A stretch of 61,813 bases of DNA from Hymenopellis radicata (Eukaryota > Basidiomycota > Agaricomycetes > Agaricales > Physalacriaceae): NCBI GenBank assembly GCA_015501595.1, contig JADNRX010000321.1, positions 1-61,813 on the forward strand, given 5' to 3'. A model generated the notes under the pieces. That model did not search any database and had not been told where the DNA came from. It saw nothing but the letters and a program-made list of their open reading frames with translations. Position numbers and translations under genes: made by a program. Shown here in pieces: positions 9,985-20,110 of the stretch (positions within the stretch are counted from its first letter, which is position 1; each line of letters opens with the position of its first letter).

Positions 9985-12900
9985 ATGGTGTCCGACGAAG
10001 ACACGTCGCGAAAGCGGCGTGCATCGGGCTCACCTACAGGCTCCACAGCCTCGAAGGTAGCTAAAACAGCCTCCCAACTCAAAAAGGGGTTCCAAAAAGG
10101 AGTCACCCGTACCGTAGCCTTCATCCGTCGTTCCGTTTCCCGTTCCCGTTCCCGCTCACCTCCCGCGTCTGCTGCACCTTCCCGTGCGACGTCGTCGTTC
10201 GCTGGCGACGATGTTCCTTCCCTCAAGTCAGTTTCATCGGATGCCAGTAAGTGCTCGATACAGACTTACTTGAATTTGACTGATGTGCCCGAAGGCTCCT
10301 TCTTCTTCACTGGTCGCGATCGCACCGAAGATGAGGATGAGGACGACGGCGAAGAGTCTTCCCATCGCCCGCAACCCTCCAGGTCTTCCATTCGTCGTCA
10401 ATCCAGCAAGTCGTCTATCGCCTCCGGTTCCAGTGCTAATCCCGTTGACATTCCCTCTTCGTCCGAGTCTGACGTCGATGATCCCGCCTCAGGCGATGCT
10501 GGCGCTACTCAATCTGAGGAGGATCAGTCTCGTGGTCGTCGTGGCCGCCCTGTTGTTGCCCAGAAGCGAGGCGGTGCTCGACGGGCTAGTCCTACTTGGA
10601 AGGCCTCGAATATCGGCAAGGGTAAAGGTATGCAACCTTTACTGCTTTCTATAATGTCAGCTTAATCATCTACATAGAGAAAGAACGTACCCCTTCATCG
10701 TCTCCTCCTCCTCGTCGCTCTGGTCGTGCCTCAAAGCCAACGGAGAGAGGTATGTTTCTATTTAATCCCATCAGTTGCTGATCTGATAAACACATATCAT
10801 AGCTCACCAGGCAACGTCGTCTGCTTCCACCGCCGCCAAACCAGGTCGAAAGAAGAAGTCCCCAACTCGAAAGACGTCGCCGCGAAGCGCCAAGACCCGC
10901 GCCAAAAAGAAGACAAAGAAGACCCAAAATGTCGACATCTCAGCTATTCCCAAGGCGGACAACATAGCCGACGACTCCAGTGACGCTGAAACTCCTCGTA
11001 AGTATTCTATTGCAAGCGAAAACCAGTTCTAACGTACCTGCAGAAAAGAAACGGGCTCCTGCGCGCCATTCCCCGATGTACGGGTTCTATCATAAGGACA
11101 GTAAGATCAAGTACAAGGATACCGAGCGCGGTAAGCACATACCTCACGAGATGTTCAAGTGCTGTATGTGCGAGACCTGGGTCGGCCGCAATATGACGAC
11201 CCAGGACAAGTCTTCCACCAGCGGTCTTCGGCTCCACGCTGAAGGATGTTACGGCGTCGAGGCTGTCCGAGCAGCGCGAGAGGGAAACGATCTGGATGCT
11301 ACACGGGATCTTGTCAAGAAGGCTGGGAAACAGAAACAAGGTGTGCTTACCGGTCTCTTCAAGCGACTTTGTGGACAAGGGCAAGGAGATATATGCCACG
11401 ATGCCACTAACAAATGCTGAGACACGGTAAGTCCTCAATTCTCTTCATCGATAGTCTGCTTACCGAAACTTCCAGTGCGGAATGCGTGCGCTGGTGTGCC
11501 GAGAGCTACCGGCCATTCAAAGTCGTCGCTGACCGTGCCTTCCACAAGTTGATGAAGACCGGCCGTCCCTCGACGTATATCCCTCATCCGACTACGGTAT
11601 CTCGCGACACGAAAACTCTCTTTGCGAAGACGCGGCGTCGTCTAGCCAAGAAATTCAAGGTTAGTGTATCATCATAATTGAAATGGTTTACTCACGGAAA
11701 ATAGGCCCTTCGGTGTCGCTTTCACATTGCGCTCGACGCCTGGACATCACCTAACCATAAGGCATTCGTCGCGTATACGGTCCACTGGGAGGAGAACGGC
11801 GAACGCATGAGTACCGTGCTGGATTTTCGCGAACTTGGAGAGGTACGTACCTTGCTGATAATCACATTTTGTCGCGCATTGAGCCTGTCTTGCTAGTCGC
11901 ATACCGGCGAAGCTCTTGCTATCCTGACGAAGGCAGTTCTTGAAGAGTTCGGACTCGACGAGAAGGTTGGTACACAACGTTGACCTAAAATGGCTGTTAC
12001 TGATATTCCCCGCTAGATTCTGAGCATCACCTCGGATAACGCAAGTCCCAACGACGTGATGATGGATCGCTTGGTTGATGCCCTTCCCGGTTTTGGTGGA
12101 CCCCGTGCCCGTACTCGTTGCTTTGCGCACGTCGTCAATCTCGTCGCGAAGAGTCTCCTGCGTCTTTTCATCCAGCCCAAGAAGAAGCGAGCAAACAAGA
12201 AGGATGGCGACGACGATGAGGAGGCGGCTATAGCGGCAGCCGTGGGAAAAGAGGATCCAATCGAGCTGGACGAGTTGTTGGGAAAGATCGCTGAGCTGGA
12301 GGTCAGTAACACAGAGGCAGATGACCCCGACGACGTGTACGATGCATTTGCGACTATGACGGACGCGGACAAAGCAAAGTTCCTGGCGGACACGAAGATA
12401 ATCGCCTCGGCCTTACGAAAAAGTAAGTCATCGGACTAGTACTCAATTGATTATGTTACTGATGAACTTCTTGACTTCTTTTCTAGATTCGCACTATTTC
12501 GTTCAAAATTATCAACTCGTCGACGATTCTTCTACCACGCTGGAAGGCCCTCGTTGCAGAACTTGGACTGCCGACGAAGATTCTCCCTCGCGACGTCTCC
12601 ACTCGCTGGAATTCAACGTATGATATGTTATCCGCTGCTCTGAAGTACAAACGCGTCATTCGTGAGATGACCGGCGAGGACGCTCTTTTGTCATACGCTA
12701 TGACCGCGGGTGAATGGACGGCATTGGAGAATCTAGTCGAGGTGCTCGGAGTACGTTGTCTTGCTTTCTCTTTGTCGTATATCTGATTCATTCTCTCCTA
12801 GGCATTCAAAGATGCGACGACCTACTTTTCGCGTGCTGATGCCAACCTCGCAACGGTCATCCCCGCCATGGACAAGCTCGATACCATGCTGGCCACTGCT

Positions 12901-13818
12901 GTCATCAAGAAGCGCGACCGGGACGACATTGTGCTGGCTGGGCCGATGAAGGCAGCTTTACTCGTCGCGAAGGACACCCTCAATAAATATTACAGTCTCT
13001 CGGATGAGTCAGAGCTCTACCGCATAGCTCTCAGTGCGTGTGTTCTCATTCTTACAGCGTGATACTTACTGCAATCTAGTTCTTCATCCCAAGTATAAGA
13101 CCGGATACTTCGACGACCACGACTGGCCGGAAGAGTGGAAAGATTCGGCGCATGCTCTCGTCCATCGTGTGTTTAATCGATACCTTGCTGCATATGAGGC
13201 GGCTGGTGAAGCACCACAGGCGGCTTCGACAATGGCAGCTCCGTCGCAGGTATAATTTCTCATGTTCGTCTATGGGATGTATCTGATTTCTTTTTCCTTC
13301 ACAGGCCTCGACCTCTCGCGCTGCCAACAAGAACATGTTCTCGGACGATGAAGAGCCTGCAACCACTGTGCCCGTTACCGAGGCTTCGAACGAATTGGAA
13401 CGCTACCTGGCCACCGATCGCGAGAACGTGAAGGATGTCGTGGCCTGGTGGTACAAGAACCGGAACAAGTACCCTGTTCTGTCGCGCATGGCACTCGACT
13501 ACCTGTCTATTCCGCGTACGTCCATTCTGCTTGATGTTTAATCAATTGGTCTAATCATCGTTGTCATTGTTAGCTACTTCTGTTGCGGTTGAACGCCTGT
13601 TCAGCCAGGCTCGAATTCTCATCTCGCACGTTCGCAACCGCTTGTCTGCACAAACCGCTCGTGCTCTCGTCTGCCTCGGAGCTTGGAGTCGTGATGACTT
13701 GGTGCAAGATAGCGATATCGTGGCAGTCACGAAGACGCCGGTTGTGAAGGATGAGATGGGTGATGAGGACGATGACATTATGATGCCCGACGGGTTTGAG
13801 ACTATTACCGATATTTAG
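9985..13818 (+). CDS. hAT-family transposase, multi-exon, probably frame-damaged
   Basis: The N-terminus is long, basic and serine-rich (exon 9985-10627, then exons from 10678 and 10803). A zinc-finger-like C-x2-C..H..C region follows around 11150-11250 (FKCCMCETW..RLHAEGC). The RNase H-like core shows WCAESYRPFKVV, then LDAWTSP with a catalytic-type D, then ITSDNASPN, and CFAHVVNLV matching the hAT C-x2-H-x2-NL pattern. The C-terminus has the dimerisation block WWYKNR..YPVLSRMALDYLSIP and VAVERLFSQAR. Introns are 45-60 nt with GT-AG ends. Two joins do not keep the frame: between about 11335 and 11400, and at the intron 12423-12486, where one nucleotide is in excess in a run of five A. Either small indels have damaged the gene or I misplaced the splices. 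Transposition requires the element ends described above. Confidence 0.88.
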
Positions 13819-14509
13819 ATAGGTTCAGTTGTATTGATATTTTGTAGTATTCATGTAGCTCGATCATGTATACTACACACTATATCAATGTACATTCTAA
13901 ATCGTGCTGGAATGTGTTCGGGAAGGCGGGTCACGGGTCACCCGTTACCCTTTTTCATCCCGCGGCTCACCCGTTAGTTAACCCTCACCCTTCGCGGGGG
14001 TAGGGGTCTACATGGGGTGGGGTACGGGTGCATGCTGGCATACCCCCACCCTACCCCTGCTATTCACTACCCCTCCTTTGTACACCTCAATGAAAAGTTC
14101 TTCCATATGGACTTTCTTCATCCAATTGTGTCTCCATTTAATGTTATTGATAGAGATACATGTTCTGAGAGAAATTACAAGTGCTGCGAAGGTTTCTCAT
14201 TCCAAGAGAAATGTTTTATGTCAAATCTTCAATTTCTCCAAATCTCCGAGCTCCTTCATACACGAAAGATGAGTACAGTAATGCATACCAAGCAACCCCC
14301 GACTATCTTCCATGCATACTAGACCTATCCCGAATTTGTTTGACCCCAATCGGGCTCTAAAACGTCGAGTTGTGGAATACAGAGATGGGATGTGTGACAT
14401 TATGTCACGCGGATCACAAATTGAACACACGCCCCGCCCGACGACCAAGGAGAGTGAGCTTAAAAGTCCAACCCTCTTTCTACCACCTCTACCCTCTCTG
14501 TTGTCCATT

Positions 14510-16875
14510 ATGGCTCGAAAGGCAGAAGCAAAAACTCTGAAGACACGCAGAAACCGCGAGAATCATGATCTCTTGATGGCCCGTGCCATCTGCATTTACC
14601 AGACGGAACAGCAGAAGGATCTTAGTCCTGGAGAGAAGCGCAAGGGCCTCCGTACGGTCTGTAAGGAGGTTGAGATCGAGCACAGGAAGGAGACAGGAGA
14701 GACTATCACGCTGAATCATAACACACTTCGCAGTCTCGCTAAGGGCGGGCGAAAATTATCAGATTTCAATGCATCGAAAGGATGGCTGTTACCGGGGGAG
14801 GAGAATATGGTTGTGGACTATGCTATCGAGACCGCGAAGCGTGGATTTCCACTTACCCATCGACGACTGCGAGACATTGTTAACGATGTCTGTCGAGCAC
14901 GCATGGGATCTCGTTTCCCAGAGGGCGGCGTTGGCCGCAATTGGACTCAGCGATTCATAGAGCGACATTCCGACCGCCTCCACACATATCGCGCGCGAAT
15001 TTTAGAGTCGAAGCGAGGTGGCGCAGTTAACGAGACTACGAACAAGGAATGGTTCCAGTTGCTAGGCGAAACTCTGGAAACCGGTGATGACGGGGCAAAG
15101 ATTGCGCCAGAGTGCATTTGGGCAACAGACGAGACAGGTTTTCAACCTAGCGGAGGCCCTACGGAGACGGTTATTGGAGAGACTGGCCAGCGAACACAGT
15201 ATCAGCAGCGAGACGGAAATCGAGAGAACATCACCGTTATCGTCACCATTGGCGCCGATGGCACCTCAATCCCACCTGCAGTCATTTTTAAGGGAAAGGC
15301 ATTCCAAGCCAAGTGGAAGCAAGATAACCCAGCTAATGCTTCGTAAGTCCGCTCCTTGATGCTGTTACCAGTCTGTTAACTTTCTCCAGACTTGGCTATT
15401 CCAAGAAGGGATGGACCGACGGAGAGATCGGTGTTGCCTGGATTGAGCACTTCGACAAGGAAACACGGGATAAGGCGAACGGGCGCTGGCGTCTTCTCCT
15501 CGTCGATGGACATAACTCCCACTACACGCAAGGATTCTTGAATTACGCGCGCGAACATCGGATTCATGTTCTCTGCTATCCATCCCACGCCACGCATATC
15601 TATCAGGGCCTTGATGTTGCTGTCTTCAGCGTTCTGAAACGTTATTGGGGTGAAGAACGGGACGAACATGAGCGCGAAACAGGTGAAGAGATCAGCAAAC
15701 AAAACTTCCTGACTGTCTACGGTCGAGCTCATTTACGAGCCATGAAGCCTGATCTTATCGCAGCCGCATTTCGCAAAACAGGTGTGGTTCCATTCAATCC
15801 AAACGTCGTAACCAAAGACATGATGGCGCCGAGTCGCGAGAAGGAATGGAAGCAGGAATCAATCCTTCCGTTACAACCACCGACACCTGTTCGAATCGTG
15901 TCAAACTTGATTACGAATTTGACAAAACGGAACGACGGAACATACACACTGTTTACGCCTATTGACGAGGAAGACGAAGGAGAACCATCATCTTCCACGT
16001 CTAGACCTGTCTTCGCGCAGAACCCTACAGCCGAAACGCCTGTCCGCACTGCCATGGCAAATCTCGCATCAACAAATGTCGCATTTCTTACTAGGAAAAG
16101 TCCTATCAAAGCATCTAGTGAGCCGCCGCTTGCATGTGTTGCGGAGATCTCACCGGTGAAACCACGCTACACCTCACTAACAAGCGCGCCGGTCGCGACA
16201 CTCCTGGAAGAGACTTTACAAGAAGCTCTCCGTGATGCCGAGGCACGCATGCAGCACTGGAAAGCACGGTGCACTCAGCTACAGTCACAGGTGGTCCTCC
16301 AGGAATGCTATGTCAAGCGAGTCCGATGACAGCTTGCGAAGAAGGAGGCAAAAAAGAATCAAGGAAAGAATCGAAGGTTGAACTCGGATGGAAAAGGGAA
16401 GCTGTTGACGAAGGACGAGTTCTATCAGCTTGTCGTTGATCATGATGAAGAGGCGAGGCGAGAAGAAGAAGCAAAAGAAGCACGAAGAATGGAAAAGGAA
16501 ACACGTCTTGCTGACTTAGCCAGGGACATGCGCAAATGGGAAGCTGGAGAGGAAGAACGAAAGCAGCGCAACGATGCTCTTCAGGCGGAATGGAAGGAGG
16601 ACGTCAAGGAGTGGGAGATTGAGCGAGACTTGGCCAAGTCCGAGAAGAGGAGAGCGAGATGGAAAAAGCCTGTAAAACCAAAACTCGAAAAGGCGGCGCC
16701 TAAACCGAAGGCACCAAGTCGCAGACGAGCAGGTCCAGTTCCAGATGAAGGTGATGTCGAGGCGGAAGAGGAGGAGGGAGCGAGACGAGCAGTGTGGGCT
16801 CCAGTAAACCCGGAATCAGATTCGGACTGGATGTCGGATGAAGACGATGAAATCCTGTCAAGTGGTGATGATTGA
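14510..16875 (+). CDS. pogo-like DDE transposase with an in-frame TGA near the C-terminus
   Basis: Exon 1 is 14510-15342 (MARKAEAKTLK..), the intron 15343-15389, exon 2 from 15390. A basic helix-turn-helix region is followed by a CENP-B/Tc5-type DNA-binding part (GWLLPGEENMVVDYAIETA ... GVGRNWTQRFIERH). The catalytic domain shows WATDETGF (first D), RLLLVDGHNSH (second D) and HIYQGLDVAVFSVLKRYW (third D), as in DDE_1 transposases. Translation stops at TGA 16327-16329. The same frame then stays open for 181 more codons to 16875, encoding a lysine/glutamate-rich coiled-coil-like tail ending DDEILSSGDD. The TGA directly follows CGA and differs from CGA by one C-to-T change, so the shorter protein (~590 residues) is probably truncated. 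The start at 14510 is the first ATG before the conserved part; an earlier in-frame ATG at 14312 is less likely. Confidence 0.9.
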
Positions 16876-17544
16876 GCAGCCAATGACAATGTTTTGGTTT
16901 CAGGACTGACCTGTTGTGGGAGCTGGCATTTGAGGAGGGCATTGTAGGCATAGGTGGGATTCTGGGGGAATAATTGATGTAGTATGGTCTGGAAATTTAC
17001 CAGATACTACCTGGTACCCGCCGTCTATGAGTGGAAGGCATGAGACGTGGCGGATCGGGTGAAAACGAGAGGTCACCGATTTGATCGGAGTATACCGTAG
17101 AGTGACGTGACCGGTGTTCAAAGGACCCGGTGACCGGAAATAGACACCGGTCGACAAAAATATTTCTCCCTCATGAAGCATGGCAGGTGGACACGCAAGA
17201 GTTTGAACATTAATGAACATAGACTATTACTATCATAAGAGCCCATAAGATCGAAAAAGCACTGGGATTTTTCAGCATGAGAGCAGCCGGTAATTTGGCT
17301 GTACAACGGACCGGTTAATTACTGTAGTGGTAGAAAGGAAGGGAGAACGACCGTTGCTGCCCCACGCTACGACATGCGGGACGATGAATGGCATTTCATC
17401 CTGAGGTGTACTATCTGGAGGAAGAGGCTGCAGCCCTGCTCTTGTCCAGCCGGACAGGAAGCCTTCGACTGGATCCGACTGACGATTAGCGCCACTGAGG
17501 ACTCGAAAGAGAAGCCAGCCAGACAAGTCGTTATCGTCGCCCAT

Positions 17545-19270
17545 GGTGGGTATGAGTCAAGTGGTGATTCAGCGCTGTTACGCATGCGTCCCACACTTTG
17601 ACTGGCGTGCGAACGGTTTTGTTGCCGAGTATAGATTTTAATGGGGACGACCTCGACACTGATGGGTGCAAGTTCTTGATGCCTTCTCAAACCTCGACAT
17701 CGTGGAAGAGAGTCGAGAAACCAAAAGCTGCAGCTTCAACATCTGCTAACTCATTATCAATATGACTCGAGCAATTTAACAGACACGCACTTATGATAGC
17801 GAAAAGGAACCACGAAGCCACACCTGGATTGATTGACAGCTCAGTGAGAATGAGAAGTGTTGAGACAAAAAGAAGTCTTAAGCAACTACAAAAACAGAAA
17901 GCCTTTATATAACAGCTCATGCAAAGTTGTAGAAAGAAGACGAAAGGAAATTGTAAGCTATAGAGAATGCGAAAGTGTCAAAGGAATGTGATAAAAGTTG
18001 GCTTGCGCCTGAGTGTATAGTAGACAAACGAGGTGCAACCCGCCCTTTACCAAACCTTGCCGGATAGCCGTGAGCCACCAGAACAGCAAGTGTGCGAGTA
18101 CGTCCGCTGAGCCTGGACAAGCCCCGGAGGGTTGCAGTTTGAGTGAACATGTATATATGCCTTCGACTGAGCCAGGATGAGGCGAGAAACACCGTTGAGC
18201 TCTACATGCCATCTGAGCAGATGGATAACGACGTTGATTCGAAAGCGAAATTGTATATGAGGGGACGTTAAGTGGAAATTCGTTTCAAATGAGTTCTGAA
18301 GGGATGGCAGCGTCCAACTAGTTTCAGCTGTTGTTCGAAACGGGTGCGAACGAAAGTGCCGCGGGTGGCCAAAGAGGAGCATGCTGGGAGTAGCACAGGC
18401 CCATGGCGAGCAGTTATGGCCTGCACATATTATATGCAGAGGCCAAAGGTAGTCGCATGACCGGATGGCGGTATGTCAACATGGATTGCTATCGCCAAAG
18501 GTGGCCGTGTCTTGTAGGACGCCTAAGCGACTCGGCCCACCAGAAACGGCGCGTGAACTACTCCGGTGGTGGTAAGCATATAGAACAGGCAGAGAAGTAA
18601 GTAAATACCTTATCCTCCAGAGTTATGGTTTCAAGTTTAATGAGCACAGTGACAATGCCTGTGACTTTGGTGTCATGTACCACGCGTAGAGCATATCGTT
18701 GGTTTCAGAGACACAGAGAGGATATGGCCGAAGAAGTGAAGGTAAATGTAGGCTACGGTTTGGTTGCCAACAACGTCGCCATGGCTGGGCGATGCGGATT
18801 GGGGAAAGTCCAAGAAGGGAAGCTGCAGCGCGAGCTGCCACACATCTCCAACCGATTCAAGCGTCTTGGTAGTTGGGTCATCTTCGTCGTGCGCGCTAGC
18901 GATGAGAGCATGACGTGCCGTCCCGCTCATTGTGGGGAAAGAGGAGGAGTGTTTTGCCACACACAGTCAAACAAGCAAAACGCGATCACGTACTCATCCA
19001 TTAAGAGAAGAGAAGTTGTGATATCCGCCTGCGCCAAACAAGTGACTAAGGACAAAGTGCCTCGACGGGTTAAGTACTTTGCTTCTACCAACGTGACCAA
19101 AAGAAAGATACATTCACGAACCAGGCGCACATATGTATGTGCGCCTCCTCTTAACACATCTCGCTCATTCAAGATAACAGATCCCATAATTAATCGAACC
19201 AAGCTTCGCCGCACGACTAACCGTGTACCTGACTTGAGATCCAACGCTAAATACTTTCCGTCGCGTATCC
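17545..19270. other. No supported gene
   Basis: Frames of 60-110 residues occur on both strands but none shows a motif or joins well to another. The longest, 18625-19299 on the plus strand (224 residues), is rich in R, K and T and overlaps an equally plausible minus-strand frame at 18673-18960. I saw no repeat ends or element boundaries here. Confidence 0.35.
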
Positions 19271-19935
19271 CTAATCTACAGCGAGCTTCGCCGCCTTAGA
19301 CGCGATGCGAATACAATTCGTGGCACCGAAAATAGTGTTGGGACAATCCATTCCAACCGAAAAGCGCTGTCCGAAGGAGGTGAATGTGATACCCATGCAT
19401 GAACCGTAGAAACCATTGGGTACATCGGGCGTGGTGGGCTCCTTGGGCTCTTCAGGCTCGCGGGGATTGATAAACAGTGAGTTATACACTAGTTTTCTAT
19501 CAAAAGCAGACCTTGCGACTCAGGATAAAAGTAAAATCCACAAGGGAACGCTGCAGGCTTCCGAGGCGGGTTAATGTCGGCAGCCTGGATTGACTGGACG
19601 ATGGTCTTGCATGGTTCATTCTTGAGGTACTGTAGCGTTTCGACCGTAACTTCACAGCCTGTAACCCGTTATGGTCTGAAGTTACAGCGAACAGCTTCAC
19701 AGACCCTTAAATTACCTTATTTGGACAGTCCTGCCTATGGCGGGACCTGAAATTTCCTTATTTGAAGGCTCATGCCTGGCCAAAGTGGTCCGTGACCCAT
19801 TATGGTGTATATATAGCTTCACTTCAAAGACCTCCGTGACCCGTTATGTGAATTTGCGGTCGAAACGCTACAGTAGTCCTTTACAAAGTCAACAGCTGAC
19901 GTTTGGCCGTTCACTGCAGAAAAGAGTAGCTTGAC
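19271..19935 (-). pseudogene. Unrecognised small gene split by MITE-B2
   Basis: Read on the minus strand, a frame beginning CSAVKLLFSAVNGQ and TSAVDFVKD runs from about 19935 to 19876, just after a plausible intron end (TTTTCCTGATGCAG). After MITE-B2 it continues YLKNEPCKTIVQ, then INPPRKPAAFPCGFYFYPESQ, down to about 19510. Deleting the MITE and one TA gives GAC-TAC-CTC with no change of frame. A last exon, apparently after an intron near 19450-19510, encodes PNGFYGSCMGITF and NTIFGATNCIRI and stops at 19271. Several cysteines suggest a secreted or disulphide-bonded product, but no signal peptide could be placed. No family was recognised. Confidence 0.5.
19630..19873. mobile_element. MITE-B2
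   Basis: A 244-bp element with inverted ends starting CTGTAGCGTTTCGACCG and TA on both sides (19628-19629, 19874-19875). CCCGTTATG-type motifs lie near both ends. The centre can form the hairpin GTCCTGCC/GGCGGGAC (19728-19735 with 19739-19746) with a three-base loop and one G-T pair. It is in the same family as the copies at 1680 and 22137. It interrupts the coding frame of the small minus-strand gene described here. Confidence 0.87.
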
Positions 19936-20110
19936 GGCACTGCATCAGGAAAACACAAGATTGGTCTTTCAGGTCTTTCAGGTCTTGCCGAAGACCGGAA
20001 AGACCGGAAAGACCCAAAAGACACGAGGTCTTGTGAAAGCTCGCTCAATATCTTTCACAAGACCTCGTTTTGTCTTTCCGGTCTTGTTGCAAGACAATTT
20101 TAATCTTCAG
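19936..20110. repeat. AAGACC-rich foldback with a perfect 17-bp stem
   Basis: ACGAGGTCTTGTGAAAG (20023-20039) is followed by a 12-base loop and its exact reverse complement at 20052-20068. Copies of GGTCTTTC/GAAAGACC flank the stem on both sides. The outer part (ATCAGGAAAACACAAGATTG) resembles, in inverted orientation, the end of the GAAAGACC array at 21949-22110. It may be a foldback element lying in an intron of the neighbouring minus-strand gene. Confidence 0.55.

Larger units (their letters stand above)
9697..14069. mobile_element. hAT DNA transposon nested in the pogo element
   Basis: The 8-bp sequence CCCCTCCT occurs at 9689-9696 and 14070-14077 as a perfect target duplication. Between them the ends are inverted repeats starting TAGTGAATAGC and continuing GGGGTA, 17 of 18 positions identical. 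TAGTG fits the usual hAT end pattern. The next ~80 bp inside each end hold many GGGTA/GGTAGGG-like motifs, probably subterminal transposase-binding repeats. The 4373-bp element carries one multi-exon hAT transposase gene. It entered 28 bp inside the left end of the pogo element and is therefore younger than it. Confidence 0.94.
9661..17324. mobile_element. pogo-like (Tc1/mariner superfamily) DNA transposon
   Basis: The two ends are 25-bp inverted repeats, 9661-9685 and 17300-17324, identical at 24 of 25 positions. Both start CAGTAATTAACCGGTCC, and the mismatch is at position 18. TA lies directly outside on each side (9659-9660, 17325-17326), the normal target duplication of this superfamily. 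The element carries a DDE_1-type transposase at 14510-16875, which fits pogo. Without the inserted hAT element and its extra target copy it would be about 3.28 kb. It lies inside the coding sequence of a DUF7587-like gene. Confidence 0.92.
9207..17544 (-). pseudogene. DUF7587-like gene split by a nested transposon
   Basis: The 5' half runs from ATG at 17544 to 17327 (MGDDNDLSGWLLFRVLSG ... SPFLSTTT). The 3' half runs from 9658 to the stop at 9207 (DFLWAMWEAGRRAIRG, then ILVIDSRRL, SSSEVLVKDRIPREAVLAQIEW, FFELN). Joined through one TA, the parts add up to 218+2+452=672 nt, exactly 224 codons, with the frame kept. The order of LFRV, a SPF[LI]S strand, a helix, an I-IDS strand and a final IP..AV..IEW block resembles the fungal DUF7587 domain; this match is from memory. 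The function of that domain is unknown to me. The 7.66-kb insert holds two transposons, so this copy cannot be translated whole. The start is the first ATG ahead of the domain; an upstream exon is possible. Confidence 0.75.

Noticed and set aside
18625..19299. 224-codon plus-strand frame
   Set aside because: No motif, biased composition, and its end overlaps the better supported minus-strand gene at 19271.
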